Counted from the stretch's first letter, positions 7,759 through 16,673 are shown. The stretch: 62,805 bases of DNA from Oscillospiraceae bacterium (GCA_017416445.1 JAFQCJ010000074.1:1-62805); one strand, 5' to 3'. Numbers and translations: made by a program. Notes: generated by a model not told the origin, from the letters alone.

Positions 7759-7830
7759 ATAACCATAGAAGTGATATCGTATACGTACGCATAGCGCATT
7801 TTATGGTTTATAAAAAGACAGGAGGATATG

Positions 7831-8796
7831 ATGGATCAAAAATTACCGCACCAGCCTATTGCTGGTCTCGTGCAGGGACTTGTCTTTGACGGATATTATC
7901 TTCTGAACGACATCCGGGTTAAGATGAGTCGGGCCGGAAACCCTTATCTCTCCGGATCCCTGATGGATACAAGCGGCAACATTCCGGTTGTCATCTGGAA
8001 TTACACCGGAGAAATTACTGCTGATGATGCTGGCAAAGTTGTCTTTGTTGACGGGACTGTTGACGAATACAATAGCGCTCTGCAGGTTGTGGCTAAGTGT
8101 CTTGTTCTCGCTAACGAGGGGGATGAAGCTTTTTTTGATACAAAGGATCTACTTCCCTTTGCTCAGGTGGATTGCCAGCAGTGTCTCGTGGAGGTTCGCC
8201 GCATGCTGGAAAGCTTGGATGACCGGGACTATCGAGAAATTGCCTTGGCTCCTCTTAATGTGTTTTCCGATATCTTAGAAACTCTGCCTGCCGCAAAGTC
8301 CATTCACCACGCCTATCTCGGTGGGTGGCTTGTACATACCTATGGAATGATGACTATCGCAGATCAACTCTGCAAAACACGCAGCTGCTACCATAACATC
8401 AACCGTTCTCTTTTGATTGCCGGCTGTTTTCTCCATGATATTGGCAAAATCGATGAGTTCAAACGCTCTGAGTACGGGCTTGTTGCAGATTACACTGTGT
8501 GTGGGAAACTCATTACCCATCCTGTTTTAGGCGCCTTTCTGCTCCAATCTGTGGTAGCTCTGCATCCTGTCGACAAAATTAGGCAGTTGCAGCACATTAT
8601 CCTTTCCCACCACGGACAGCCGGAATATGGCGCGGCTGTCCTGCCTCAAACCATTGAGGCCGAAATCGTGCATTACCTTGACGGCATTGATAGTCGGCTC
8701 GACATCTATACCGCAGCTTTGTCGAAGACTAAGGAGGGGAATTTTAGTGAGTATATTCGTGCACTGGATAAGCGCATTTATCATGTGCCCGTATAA
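7831..8796 (+). CDS. YhaM/CbfI-like OB-fold and HD-domain 3'-5' exoribonuclease
   Basis: 321 residues, about the length of Bacillus YhaM. The N-terminal third is an OB fold (VKMSRAGNPYLSGSL, VFVDGTVDEYNSALQVVA). The rest is an HD domain with metal-binding motifs HHAYLGGWLVHT, the HD pair in CFLHDIGKIDEF, and a C-terminal LSHHGQPEYGA. Known relatives degrade RNA or single-stranded DNA from the 3' end using metal ions. ATG 7831 is preferred over the adjacent ATG 7828 because AGGAGG needs about 5 bases of spacing. Its location in the mobile island under a palindromic operator suggests an element-borne paralog rather than the host copy. Confidence 0.82.
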   Translation: MDQKLPHQPIAGLVQGLVFDGYYLLNDIRVKMSRAGNPYLSGSLMDTSGNIPVVIWNYTGEITADDAGKVVFVDGTVDEYNSALQVVAKCLVLANEGDEAFFDTKDLLPFAQVDCQQCLVEVRRMLESLDDRDYREIALAPLNVFSDILETLPAAKSIHHAYLGGWLVHTYGMMTIADQLCKTRSCYHNINRSLLIAGCFLHDIGKIDEFKRSEYGLVADYTVCGKLITHPVLGAFLLQSVVALHPVDKIRQLQHIILSHHGQPEYGAAVLPQTIEAEIVHYLDGIDSRLDIYTAALSKTKEGNFSEYIRALDKRIYHVPV

Positions 8797-8825
8797 ATGC
8801 AGTAATGTTGGACCTGTTTTCTTTC

Positions 8826-8846
8826 GGGGTGATGTGTTTCACCCCC
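8826..8846. terminator. Small hairpin after the YhaM-like gene
   Basis: GGGGTGA and TTCACCCC with a 5-base loop. It has no strong T run and ends 17 bases before the next ATG, so it may be a weak terminator or a translational control stem. Confidence 0.4.
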
Positions 8847-8862
8847 CATAAACTATTTTGTC

Positions 8863-9159
8863 ATGGAAATTTTCATTGATCTAACCCAAGAAGAACGTAG
8901 CATAGCCGATACCTATGCAAAGGCTCATTCACTGGCCTTGGAAGATGCTTTTAAGCTGGCACTCTTTGAGAAGATCAAAGCCGAACGCGAATGTGTGCCG
9001 GCAGACAGCACCTCTGAAGACTTCCCCGCAATCGATCTCAACACAGGGAATAGCTGCGAGCGGAATCGTCAACTTGCCGAAGATTCTTGGCTATCAGATG
9101 CTCTTGTCGGAGTATTAGGCTCAGATAAAGAAGACGCGGATGGTAGCGAAAATGCGTAG
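8863..9159 (+). CDS. Small DUF6290/CopG-like protein
   Basis: 98 residues. The first 45 (FIDLTQEERSIADTYAKAHS, then LEDAFKLALFEKIK) match ribbon-helix-helix antitoxins of the DUF6290/RelB-like type: a short strand then two helices. The remainder is acidic and polar with no motif I recognise. There is no obvious Shine-Dalgarno site, and no RelE/ParE-type toxin gene follows; instead a strong hairpin comes next. It may be an orphan antitoxin or element regulator. Confidence 0.55.
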   Translation: MEIFIDLTQEERSIADTYAKAHSLALEDAFKLALFEKIKAERECVPADSTSEDFPAIDLNTGNSCERNRQLAEDSWLSDALVGVLGSDKEDADGSENA

Positions 9160-9446
9160 TTGCCAGCGTCTAAGGTATGTATTTCGAAAAGGAAACGAGA
9201 GAAGAGATCATCTGTTCTCGTTTCTCTTTGGTTATGGAAGCCACCGATTCTGTCTGTGGAGGTCGTCCACAAAAAGCACCTGCGATATAGAGCCGACTAA
9301 GCATCGGTTCTATATCGCAGGTGTTATTCTTTACATCGAGGGAAGCCACACTCTATCTGTTATCATCCTGCTCGTCGTCTCCTTCGATGATCGCTCGTAT
9401 AGCCGCGCATTCCACTCAGCTTTGATCGGTTCATGAAGACCTTCTC
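9160..9446. other. Non-coding gap between converging genes
   Basis: Contains a GAAACGAGA/TCTCGTTTC hairpin (about 9191-9225) and the long bidirectional hairpin at 9277-9323. No credible gene. Confidence 0.6.
9277..9323. terminator. Long bidirectional terminator hairpin
   Basis: 20-base arms starting CACCTGCGATATAGA and ending CTATATCGCAGGTG, with one mismatch and a 7-base loop. A-rich on the left and T-rich on the right, between converging genes. Confidence 0.8.
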
Positions 9447-10139
9447 TCATTCTAGACTTGTAACAGGAGCAAAACCAGATATATCAGTATAGTTCATATT
9501 GTGCTTAAACAGCGTAAGCGTGTCAGAAGGATCAATGTAGTCGAATTTGACCTTAGATAGATTTCCACGATCAAAATCTACGGAGATGATTGTATTGCCA
9601 CTTAACACAGTATGAACGAGAGTATGTGATACAGGCAGAAGAGCAAACATATCACGCGCGATACGAATACATACACTGCAAATATAGTCTTGCAAAAGAT
9701 TGTTATACTCCGTTGCACTTAACTGTCGTTTAGCTGATCTCAAAGCGTTTTCATTTACGGTGAATTCGACTTCAATCTTACTAGGATTATCAGTTCCAAA
9801 TTCGAAATTCCCTCCGTATGCAATGAGGTCGTCTAAGGGATTTACTTCATAAATCAGCTGCAAATAGGTATCAATGTCGCCTGATAGGACTTTAGAGGCC
9901 ATGGAGTGATAATACTGCCACATCCCCTGATTATAGGATTCATCAGGGGGCAGCGGGGACACCAGAACTTCAGTCCAATCAATAGAGTCGTCGCTTAATT
10001 TGTGGATAGACTTCAGAGATGTCGTGTCAAGCTGTGCTGAAATGATATTAGGGTGCACCGGAATACCCTGGACATATCTGAGTAACTTTATTATAACATT
10101 TAAATGCTTCCGAGCAAGATAACGGAAGAGAGCTGTCAC
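9447..10139 (-). CDS. Hypothetical protein, possibly 5'-truncated
   Basis: 230 residues if it begins at GTG 10139. I do not recognise the family. It has no signal peptide or membrane helix. Notable segments are LLRYVQGIPVHPNIISAQ, an acidic middle with IYEVNPLDDLIAYGGNFEF, and a helical LLQDYICSVCIRIARD. The reading frame continues upstream without a stop for about 23 more codons (VVISQLPPYYIATCRTL) until a TGA near 10213, with no ATG and no clear ribosome site. The true start may therefore be unusual, or the 5' end may have been lost. AT-rich codon use matches the island rather than the host flanks. Confidence 0.55.
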   Translation of the reverse strand: MTALFRYLARKHLNVIIKLLRYVQGIPVHPNIISAQLDTTSLKSIHKLSDDSIDWTEVLVSPLPPDESYNQGMWQYYHSMASKVLSGDIDTYLQLIYEVNPLDDLIAYGGNFEFGTDNPSKIEVEFTVNENALRSAKRQLSATEYNNLLQDYICSVCIRIARDMFALLPVSHTLVHTVLSGNTIISVDFDRGNLSKVKFDYIDPSDTLTLFKHNMNYTDISGFAPVTSLE

Positions 10140-10430
10140 TAATGTCCGACAGGTTGCGATATAGTACGGAGGCAGCTGCGATATGACTACAGATTGACAA
10201 TTATCCTTTCATTGATCTCTTCGCTGTGCATAGACGGATCGCTTCTCTTTTTCCGCGGTCTCTCCCGGCTGCGACACACCTGCTTTCGCTATAGCATAGG
10301 GTTCTTTGGTGGAGCAGGATAGGGCAATACCCATTCTCTCCCCCACGCAATTCTTAGCCAAATAGGCCACGACCCCTTCTTTTTTAAAAGGCAGAAATGG
10401 CGTAACCATGCGGGTTTCGGGGTTTTTTAA

Positions 10431-10725
10431 TGGGTAATATTACTGGGGTATTCTCAACTGTTATATTACCAACTTATAAGGGCATTTTTAGCGCATTTTT
10501 TTCGTTCTAGCTTCTTGTAAATGGGTAATTTTACTTGTGTTGTCATTTTTTTGCGTTTTTCGCAGATTATTTAATTTTTAATGTGGGTTCCCTCCTCATG
10601 TCAAATTACCCATTTAACCAAGGGAACCCTTGTTAAGTAATATTACCCACTTCCAACATTAAAAACCGCGTGTTTATGCGGTCTTTTCGTGGGTTCCCTC
10701 TTCCATGCTCAAAAGGGGAACCCAC
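10431..10725. repeat. Cluster of TGGGTAATATTAC and GTGGGTTCCC motifs
   Basis: Motif A is TGGGTAATATTAC at 10431-10443, TGGGTAATTTTAC at 10522-10534, AAATTACCCAT at 10603-10613 (reverse), and GTAATATTACCCA at 10637-10649 (reverse). Motif B is GTGGGTTCCCTC at 10583-10594 and 10689-10700, GGGAACCC at 10622-10629 (reverse), and GGGGAACCCAC at 10715-10725 (reverse). The core GTAATATTAC is self-complementary. The arrangement resembles protein-binding iterons or recombinase arm sites. Confidence 0.65.
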
Positions 10726-10937
10726 GCGGATTCCTCAGTATTGTAATTTTATAACTTTTGAGCAATAAAAGTTTGATAAAATCGCTATTCAAGGGTAGTG
10801 CCATGCTACTCTTCTGGGAGCAAATGGTTTTATCCGATAAGCAAACTGATATCAGGTCTGAAGAGAAAATTAGCCTCCTCAACGGTCTTTGCTTTTTGAC
10901 AAGACATCCCAATTCTCCACGCTTGTTTGCATAAATA

Positions 10938-10970
10938 AAAACGGAGGAACGCTCATGTGTTCCTCCGTTT
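10938..10970 (-). terminator. Terminator of the helix-turn-helix gene
   Basis: AAACGGAGGAAC and GTTCCTCCGTTT with an 8-base loop. On the minus strand it is followed by a T-rich tail, 67 bases after the stop at 11037. Confidence 0.85.
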
Positions 10971-11036
10971 CCGTTTAGCGAATGAAAATGAATTAACCAC
11001 TCATTTTTCTTCTCTTCTTTTTATCCTGTGTCGAAC

Positions 11037-11798
11037 TTAGTCTCTAGGGATATTCTCCAGATTAGAAATAACAATTTCTTCTAAAATTTCCTCTTTTTGA
11101 AAATCACATAAAACGAGAGAACGATATCCTGCGCTTTCGCCCACTTTTTTTCCATAAGCTTCTTGCTGCATCACAAATTTTGCAACTTCAGCAAAGACGG
11201 CAGCGTTCGTGTATACAATAGAAATTCTATCGTTTGGCTGAATCGAACTCATATGATCGTAATATGAAAACATGTTCGACATAGTCTGCCGCGACCTTTC
11301 ACGGTCAAGTTTCGCCGATCCTAACGTGAATAGCCAGCGTCTTTCTCCACTATAAAAGCAGATTGTATCATAAGAGCTACCCCAATACTCCGGATCAAAT
11401 TTGTATTCGAGACCGCATTTCAAGAAGTGCTTTTCAGCCGCACGCTGCACAAACACAAGTTGTCTTTCTCGCTGATACCTGTTGCTTATGAATCGCAATG
11501 ATGTTGCTGTTCTCGCTACAGTATCGATATCAACAGTAGCCAAGCACTCTGTCAAAGTAGGGATCCACGCCTCGCGCACTTCGTGATCGTCTCTGTTATC
11601 GCTATTCACTAAGCGGGATAACGTTACAGGTGAGACTTTTAGAAGCGATGCGACTTTTGCTTGTGAAATCGAAGGTTTTGCGAGCGACAACACTGCCAGC
11701 AGCACTCTTAAATCCACATTTTTCCATAAGTGTCGCTCACCTTTCCGCATTTCTGTCAGACTATTCTCTTGCAATTCAAAAAACTCTTCAGGGCCCAC
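11037..11798 (-). CDS. Helix-turn-helix regulator of the recombinase module
   Basis: 253 residues from a GTG start at 11798, preceded by a GGAGGTGAAGG ribosome site. Near residues 40-65 a helix-turn-helix is visible: SISQAKVASLLKVSPVTLSRLVNS. The C-terminal 150 residues form a globular region of unknown type, with IVYTNAAVFAEVAKFV and a closing acidic helix. It is divergent from the four-gene recombinase operon and 171 bases from its first start, so a role as its repressor or activator is the simplest inference. It is not an Xre-type short regulator; the large C-terminal domain could sense a partner or ligand. Confidence 0.62.
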   Translation of the reverse strand: MGPEEFFELQENSLTEMRKGERHLWKNVDLRVLLAVLSLAKPSISQAKVASLLKVSPVTLSRLVNSDNRDDHEVREAWIPTLTECLATVDIDTVARTATSLRFISNRYQRERQLVFVQRAAEKHFLKCGLEYKFDPEYWGSSYDTICFYSGERRWLFTLGSAKLDRERSRQTMSNMFSYYDHMSSIQPNDRISIVYTNAAVFAEVAKFVMQQEAYGKKVGESAGYRSLVLCDFQKEEILEEIVISNLENIPRD

Positions 11799-11883
11799 AC
11801 ACCTTCACCTCCACTAAAATTACCTCTATCATACCACAGAAATAGCAAAAATGCAAATTTTTGTTAATTTTGATATTTTCCCC

Positions 11884-11912
11884 TTGCATTGTCGCAAAAG
11901 TCGTGATATTAT
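11884..11912 (+). promoter_or_regulatory. Sigma-A promoter of the recombinase operon
   Basis: TTGCAT (11884-11889) and TATTAT (11907-11912) with a 17-base spacer. It is followed by two GATATTAT-like repeats, and ATG 11970 lies 58 bases downstream. Confidence 0.7.
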
Positions 11913-11969
11913 CAAAAAAAGATATTATTGCTATCGTATTTGCTAATGTACCGACTATTCGGAGGTTTT

Positions 11970-13058
11970 ATGTGCCAAATCATTGTCAACGGCAAACGAT
12001 GCCAAATTCTTAAAGACACACTTGACCTCTCCGTTCCGGTAAACACCGCCTTAGTCGACCTCCAACTGAAGCGGAAGGATTCTGCAAGTTCCCTTTGCTA
12101 CTACGCCCGCCATTTCTGTGGTTATCTGCTGGGCAAAGGTATCACCGATCTCGCTGATGTGACCGCGGCAGATCTTCGATTCTTTGCAGAGGAACTGGTT
12201 TCTGCTGGGAAAAGCGCAGCGGTGGTGAACGCCTATGCCTCTCTTATCGGGGAAATCTTCAATGCTTTTATTGAATTAAACGGACACCCACACTCCACCC
12301 TTTTAAAGGGTGATGCCGCGTTCGCTGCCGGTGGGCGAGGCACGAAACGGCGTAACAACTTCACCCTCGCTGCCACAATCATTCGTCGCAAAGTTAGCAA
12401 GAAAGAGCGCCGCCAAAAGACAGCGATGATAACATATACCAAGTGGTACACACCCGAAGAAGTTCAGCTTGTCGCTCAAACACTTTCTCTTCGCGACCGC
12501 TGCATCTTTCTGCTTTCCATCGAGACCGGATATCGAATTTCATCTGTTCTGTCCATTTTCGCTACCACAGAAAACATCAAAAACGGTTTTGTCGAGGAGA
12601 CCTTCTCAAAAACAGGCACCACCCATGCTGCAAGAATCAGCCCCACGCTGCAACGATATTTAGCTGAATATATGGCAACAGAGCGGCGCAGAGTTGTAGA
12701 AAAGATCGATAAGGACAACGAGTACCTCTTCCTAACCAGTAAGGGTAAAAACGCCGGAACTCCCGTTTCCTACAATGCGTTTTATATCGCTTTGAAAAGT
12801 GCGGAGAAGAAAATCCATGAGGCACATCCCGACAAGCAGGATATGGTGTTGCATACCCACGCGGGAAGATCTACTTTTTTCAACAGGCTCATGCATCACA
12901 ATCTCGAGCAAAAACAGGCAGGAAAAGAGTGCTTATCCGACAGCCAAATCTGTCATTTAATGGACTGGTCCAGCATGGATTGCCTTGAGGCCTATTATGA
13001 TTTCCAAGAGCGAGCCCTGCCGCCCACGCCGCTATACGAGGACTTTTTACAAAACTAG
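11970..13058 (+). CDS. Tyrosine recombinase, Tn554 TnpA-like (module gene 1)
   Basis: 362 residues from ATG 11970, set by GGAGG at 11961-11965; the frame reaches back to 11928 without a ribosome site. It has an N-terminal core-binding domain (about 25-120) and a C-terminal catalytic domain with every active residue: Arg in TGYRISSVL, Lys in TFSKTGTTH, His and Arg in THAGRSTFF, Trp in HLMDWSS, and Tyr in EAYYDFQ. Its length is close to TnpA of Tn554. It heads an operon of three recombinases and a small coiled-coil protein with 14-base gaps or overlaps. It is probably the only canonical catalyst of the trio. Confidence 0.87.
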   Translation: MCQIIVNGKRCQILKDTLDLSVPVNTALVDLQLKRKDSASSLCYYARHFCGYLLGKGITDLADVTAADLRFFAEELVSAGKSAAVVNAYASLIGEIFNAFIELNGHPHSTLLKGDAAFAAGGRGTKRRNNFTLAATIIRRKVSKKERRQKTAMITYTKWYTPEEVQLVAQTLSLRDRCIFLLSIETGYRISSVLSIFATTENIKNGFVEETFSKTGTTHAARISPTLQRYLAEYMATERRRVVEKIDKDNEYLFLTSKGKNAGTPVSYNAFYIALKSAEKKIHEAHPDKQDMVLHTHAGRSTFFNRLMHHNLEQKQAGKECLSDSQICHLMDWSSMDCLEAYYDFQERALPPTPLYEDFLQN

Positions 13059-13072
13059 AAAAGGAGAACAAC

Positions 13073-15166
13073 ATGCGAAACATCACCATCGAACATCACA
13101 ATTCCCACAACTTCATCGTGTTGCTCGATGGCGTTCCTGCTGAGCTGTCCTATCGTAATTTCGGTGGTCGAGGTGTAGTCGAAGCCTTGGGTAAGGATGG
13201 CTTGGTGCAACTGATCAATGAGGCTGAACAAACGCTCATCGCCCAAGACTTCTCCGCCGGCTGTCAGCGGATTTTCCAAACCATCGGTGTCAGCAACGCC
13301 ATGGAAATTCTGCGGGTATGCTGTGGGGATGCGTTCCTCTCCTATTGGAATGCACTTCTTTTCCGTCGAAAGGCGTTGGGACAGGGGCACTCCTTCCGTA
13401 GCATGCTGAAACTCGTCACCGGCACGAAGGCCACTCTTGCTCAGAGCGACAGTCCCTTCGTGGAAGAACTTCGCACACTCTGCAAAGAGGTGCAGCGCGG
13501 AACCTTGGAAATGCCTACTTCCGCTCTTACTAACGAAGAGGTCTGTGACGAAAGTATTCGTGTTTCATTCCTCTTTCAGGACAACAATTCCCTCGTATTC
13601 GCTGTCAATGGAACGGATGTGTCCCTCTGTACACGAAAAATCAGTGCTCTCAAAACTCCTGCCGATGTGCTCCGTGCAGCGCAGGCTATACGAGAATCGG
13701 TTCTCTCCCACGGGGAGCTCATGCCACATATCACCCGTTGGGGCGGCAGCTTCGTCTTTCGCGTTCTATATGCTGTGTGCCCGCAGGAAACCGTAGACTA
13801 CTTCCGCGACTACGCGCAGAAGCAGCTGGAGAGCCGTATTCCCCTCGATCCAAGAAAAGCGTTGAAGGAACTGGGTTTTCCCTTTAATGACCGTTATCTC
13901 ACTCCTTTCTGCCACGAGCTGCTGTCTGCCCTCGAGCAGCACAAAGCCATTACAGAAACTATTCTGGCCGCGGGCAATCTCCACGCAATTCGCTCCTTTT
14001 CGGATAAATGGCTGCTTTACTTCCCGAAAAACCTCACTATCCATTACAGGCAGTTGAACTTTGAGACCATCAGCCACCCCGCATTGCGAAAAGAGGCTGC
14101 GCAATTCCTGCAGTCTTTCGTCTCTGCAGCCGGTGAAGTTGATGTGCAGCAGATTGCGCGATATTTTTACCTCCTTCGCAGCGGTCTGAATGCTCTTGCT
14201 GCCACACCTGTTGACTCCATCAAGGAAGTATCTCTTCCCCATGTCAGACTCATCAAATCGCGGCTCGACTGTACCTTTGACCGTTCAGCAAACCACATCT
14301 CTGAGGTGCTGCAGGCGCTGGGCCGCATGTATCATTGGGCATCTCCCCAATGCGCAGCCGATAAGAATCCCTTCTGGTGCATCTCCATCCCCAATAAGGG
14401 AGCATTCCTGCAAACGACGGACCCAGCGAATTCCGTGGCATTGGCATTGACCGCCGAGCACATCGACGAACTTCCCGATTATGTACAGATCGCCCATCAA
14501 CTATTTTTGGTGACGAGCGCTCGCGCCTACGATGTTTTTCATGTCAGGGTATCCGAATTGGAATTTTCCGAGGATGGCGCAGGCTATCTTCATTTTCAGT
14601 CCAGCAAAAATTCTCGTCGGATGCGGTTTCAGCTCCCTGCTCCACTGGTGGCGCAACTAAAAGAATACATCAAAAAAACCGCAGCACTCCGTGAGCGTTC
14701 CGGCGAGGACTATCTCCTACTCTACGAGCCTACAGGCAGACGCAGCGACAGCGCTTGTAAACCTGTTCTTCTTTCCTACGCGACCTACAATTATTACATC
14801 AACAAGCTCATCGCTCGTTATGCCCCCGCTCTCTCCTTGACTACCCGTAGCATTCGGGCAGAGGTGGGTCGGCGCTACCATAGTGAGGGGTTATCCAGTT
14901 CCCAAGTGGCGATAGCCCTCGGGAACACTCCCGCAGTGGCAAAGCGGCATTATCGCACTCTTTCACCACGCGACGAGGCTGAGCTTCATCATCGCCGATA
15001 CGCCACATTCTTTGCTGTACCACCAACATCGGAGGCAACTACGCCGCATCCCATGTGGGGCAGCTGCGACAGCACCAGCTGTCTGCACAGAGGCAATTGC
15101 CACGCCTGTCCCTATCTTCACACAACAGAGGTGAGTCCCTATGTCCCTTCCTCAAAAAGCTCCTGA
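13073..15166 (+). CDS. Large tyrosine recombinase-like protein, TnpB-like (module gene 2)
   Basis: 697 residues, with AAAAGGAG before ATG 13073. The long N-terminal part is unique. The last 230 residues are a diverged integrase domain: Arg in TSARAYDVFHV, Lys in SSKNSRRMRF, and a Tyr in AKRHYRTLSP. The usual His-x-x-Arg box reads RSIRAE, and the following His position is in GNTP, so two catalytic histidines appear replaced. The extreme C-terminus is Cys/His-rich (CDSTSCLHRGNCHACPYLH), likely a small zinc site. The gene overlaps the next by 26 bases, implying coupled translation. In Tn554-like systems the large recombinase works with TnpA and TnpC; that partnership is inferred here. Confidence 0.8.
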   Translation: MRNITIEHHNSHNFIVLLDGVPAELSYRNFGGRGVVEALGKDGLVQLINEAEQTLIAQDFSAGCQRIFQTIGVSNAMEILRVCCGDAFLSYWNALLFRRKALGQGHSFRSMLKLVTGTKATLAQSDSPFVEELRTLCKEVQRGTLEMPTSALTNEEVCDESIRVSFLFQDNNSLVFAVNGTDVSLCTRKISALKTPADVLRAAQAIRESVLSHGELMPHITRWGGSFVFRVLYAVCPQETVDYFRDYAQKQLESRIPLDPRKALKELGFPFNDRYLTPFCHELLSALEQHKAITETILAAGNLHAIRSFSDKWLLYFPKNLTIHYRQLNFETISHPALRKEAAQFLQSFVSAAGEVDVQQIARYFYLLRSGLNALAATPVDSIKEVSLPHVRLIKSRLDCTFDRSANHISEVLQALGRMYHWASPQCAADKNPFWCISIPNKGAFLQTTDPANSVALALTAEHIDELPDYVQIAHQLFLVTSARAYDVFHVRVSELEFSEDGAGYLHFQSSKNSRRMRFQLPAPLVAQLKEYIKKTAALRERSGEDYLLLYEPTGRRSDSACKPVLLSYATYNYYINKLIARYAPALSLTTRSIRAEVGRRYHSEGLSSSQVAIALGNTPAVAKRHYRTLSPRDEAELHHRRYATFFAVPPTSEATTPHPMWGSCDSTSCLHRGNCHACPYLHTTEVSPYVPSSKSS

Positions 15167-16673
15167 TCTTAGTAGTCACGAAGAAAGTTGGAGCGTAGTA
15201 GAAAATCCCGCGTCCACTCCCCTGCTCTCCGATGAGGCTTATTTTACATACGGACAAACTCTGTCCGCGTATTGCGACAACTCTATTGACGAAAGCAAGT
15301 GGGTAATTCCCTTTGCCGATGGCATTCGCCGCACTTCCGTTTCTTTTGAAAATCTCCCTGTGACAGGTGAAGACCTGCGGCTCATCAAGGCTTACATCGT
15401 GGATACGCTTTCCCACTACTCCTCCCCTTCCACCTGCTCGTCTAAAGTTAAAAGTCTTTCGTTCCTTTTTGCTTTCCTGCAGGAAAAAGGCCTTCGGGTA
15501 ACGATGCTCTCTACACCGCTCCTTCATATCTTCCGCATCTGGCTTGACGAGATCGACTCCTTGTCGACAGCGAGAAAAAACACCATCGAGAGCGATCTTT
15601 TCGGATTTATCGCCTTCCTTCGAGAGCGTGGGCTGCTTCGTCCCGCCCCGATCATGCCGCTCCGTCCCAGACCCACTCCTCCCAGTAACATTAGGCGAGC
15701 GCCAGATCGGTATACGATGTCGCTGCTCGATGCGTATTTTTCTGACTTTTCCAATGCCATCCCAACCGCATACCGCTGTCTTTATCTGCTACTGCGAATG
15801 ATCCCTAGCCGTGATCACGAGGCCCTGTCAATGATGATAGACGGTCTCACTGTCAGCGAGGATCTAATGGAGATCAGTTTCCCCACCCATAAGGAGACGG
15901 CTAATCATCGCGGCGTCGAGGTCAAGCATCACCGCTACGCCGACAAGTATCCCGAAAGCCTTCTCCTACGTAGCTTGCAGGAACAGAAAGAATATGCGTT
16001 GAAGTGTCAAAAGCGCATTGAAGAAGAACGTTTCAAAGGTCGCTTGATGGTATCGCCCCGCCATCCGAAAAGGTTGGTTACTGCTGACGAATTCAATGCC
16101 TTTTTAGAAGAAGTGTGTGAGGATCAAAACATCACCGACGCCCATGGTAAGCCCACGAAAATCACCATGTATTCCCTGCGCCATGCCAATGGCGCGGAGA
16201 TGGCTTCCTCCGCTGAGTTCAGCCGAGAGGAATTCACCCGTGCCTTCGCCCACAATTCCCGCTATTCCGATGACAGCTATAGTTACGCCAGCAAACACGA
16301 TGAGCTGTGCGCTACGGCACCGCATACGGAAGCGGTTCGCAGTGCGCTGACCTCTTCGACTGTCGAAGATAGTCCCGCGCAGTTGGTCTCGCCGGTGCGT
16401 ATGAGGAGAATGCAGGCCGACACTCAAACGAAATTGATCGGTGCAACCTCCCTTTGCCAGGAGAAGGGTTGTGAGCCGCAGTTTTCGCACTGCGTCTCCT
16501 GTGAAAGTTTTCGCCCTGATCCGCAGTACCTCGCTGAGGCAGAGCAGTGCTGTGCGCTGCTCCAACAGAGAATTGAGCAGTGCCGCACTGCGGGTGACAG
16601 TGAGGCATTGCAGTTTAATGAGCGGCAGCTCGCTGCATACACCATGTTCATCCAGCGCGCCACCACACTGTAA
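15141..16673 (+). CDS. Tyrosine recombinase-like protein (module gene 3)
   Basis: 510 residues. ATG 15141 lies inside the end of the previous gene with GAGGTGAG 5 bases upstream. The integrase pattern has Arg in MIPSRDHEAL, Lys in PTHKETANHR, SLRH in MYSLRHANGAEM (the first His of HxLRH is Tyr), His in AFAHNSRYS, and Tyr in DSYSYASK. After the catalytic domain comes a cysteine cluster CQEKGCEPQFSHCVSC and a coiled C-terminus with CC. It is a second degenerate partner recombinase with its own zinc-like tail. Tn554 has only two recombinases, so this third one makes the module closer to a recombinase-in-trio arrangement. Confidence 0.82.
   Translation: MSLPQKAPDLSSHEESWSVVENPASTPLLSDEAYFTYGQTLSAYCDNSIDESKWVIPFADGIRRTSVSFENLPVTGEDLRLIKAYIVDTLSHYSSPSTCSSKVKSLSFLFAFLQEKGLRVTMLSTPLLHIFRIWLDEIDSLSTARKNTIESDLFGFIAFLRERGLLRPAPIMPLRPRPTPPSNIRRAPDRYTMSLLDAYFSDFSNAIPTAYRCLYLLLRMIPSRDHEALSMMIDGLTVSEDLMEISFPTHKETANHRGVEVKHHRYADKYPESLLLRSLQEQKEYALKCQKRIEEERFKGRLMVSPRHPKRLVTADEFNAFLEEVCEDQNITDAHGKPTKITMYSLRHANGAEMASSAEFSREEFTRAFAHNSRYSDDSYSYASKHDELCATAPHTEAVRSALTSSTVEDSPAQLVSPVRMRRMQADTQTKLIGATSLCQEKGCEPQFSHCVSCESFRPDPQYLAEAEQCCALLQQRIEQCRTAGDSEALQFNERQLAAYTMFIQRATTL

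Larger units (their letters stand above)
10140..11036. other. About 900-base AT-rich non-coding stretch with two motif families
   Basis: Apart from a doubtful 66-codon frame (10209-10409, minus), no gene is seen. The part 10431-10730 carries TGGGTAATATTAC-type and GTGGGTTCCC-type motifs in both orientations. The right end holds a terminator (10938-10970). Confidence 0.6.

Noticed and set aside
9140..9436. A 98-codon plus-strand frame overlapping the end of the DUF6290-like gene
   Set aside because: It crosses the long bidirectional hairpin and starts inside the previous gene without a ribosome site.
10209..10409. A 66-codon minus-strand frame in the repeat-rich gap
   Set aside because: No motif, no clear ribosome site, atypical composition. 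It could matter only for translational coupling to the downstream gene, so it is mentioned but not annotated as a gene.
10431..10730. CRISPR array
   Set aside because: Motifs are short, in both orientations and unevenly spaced, with no cas genes.
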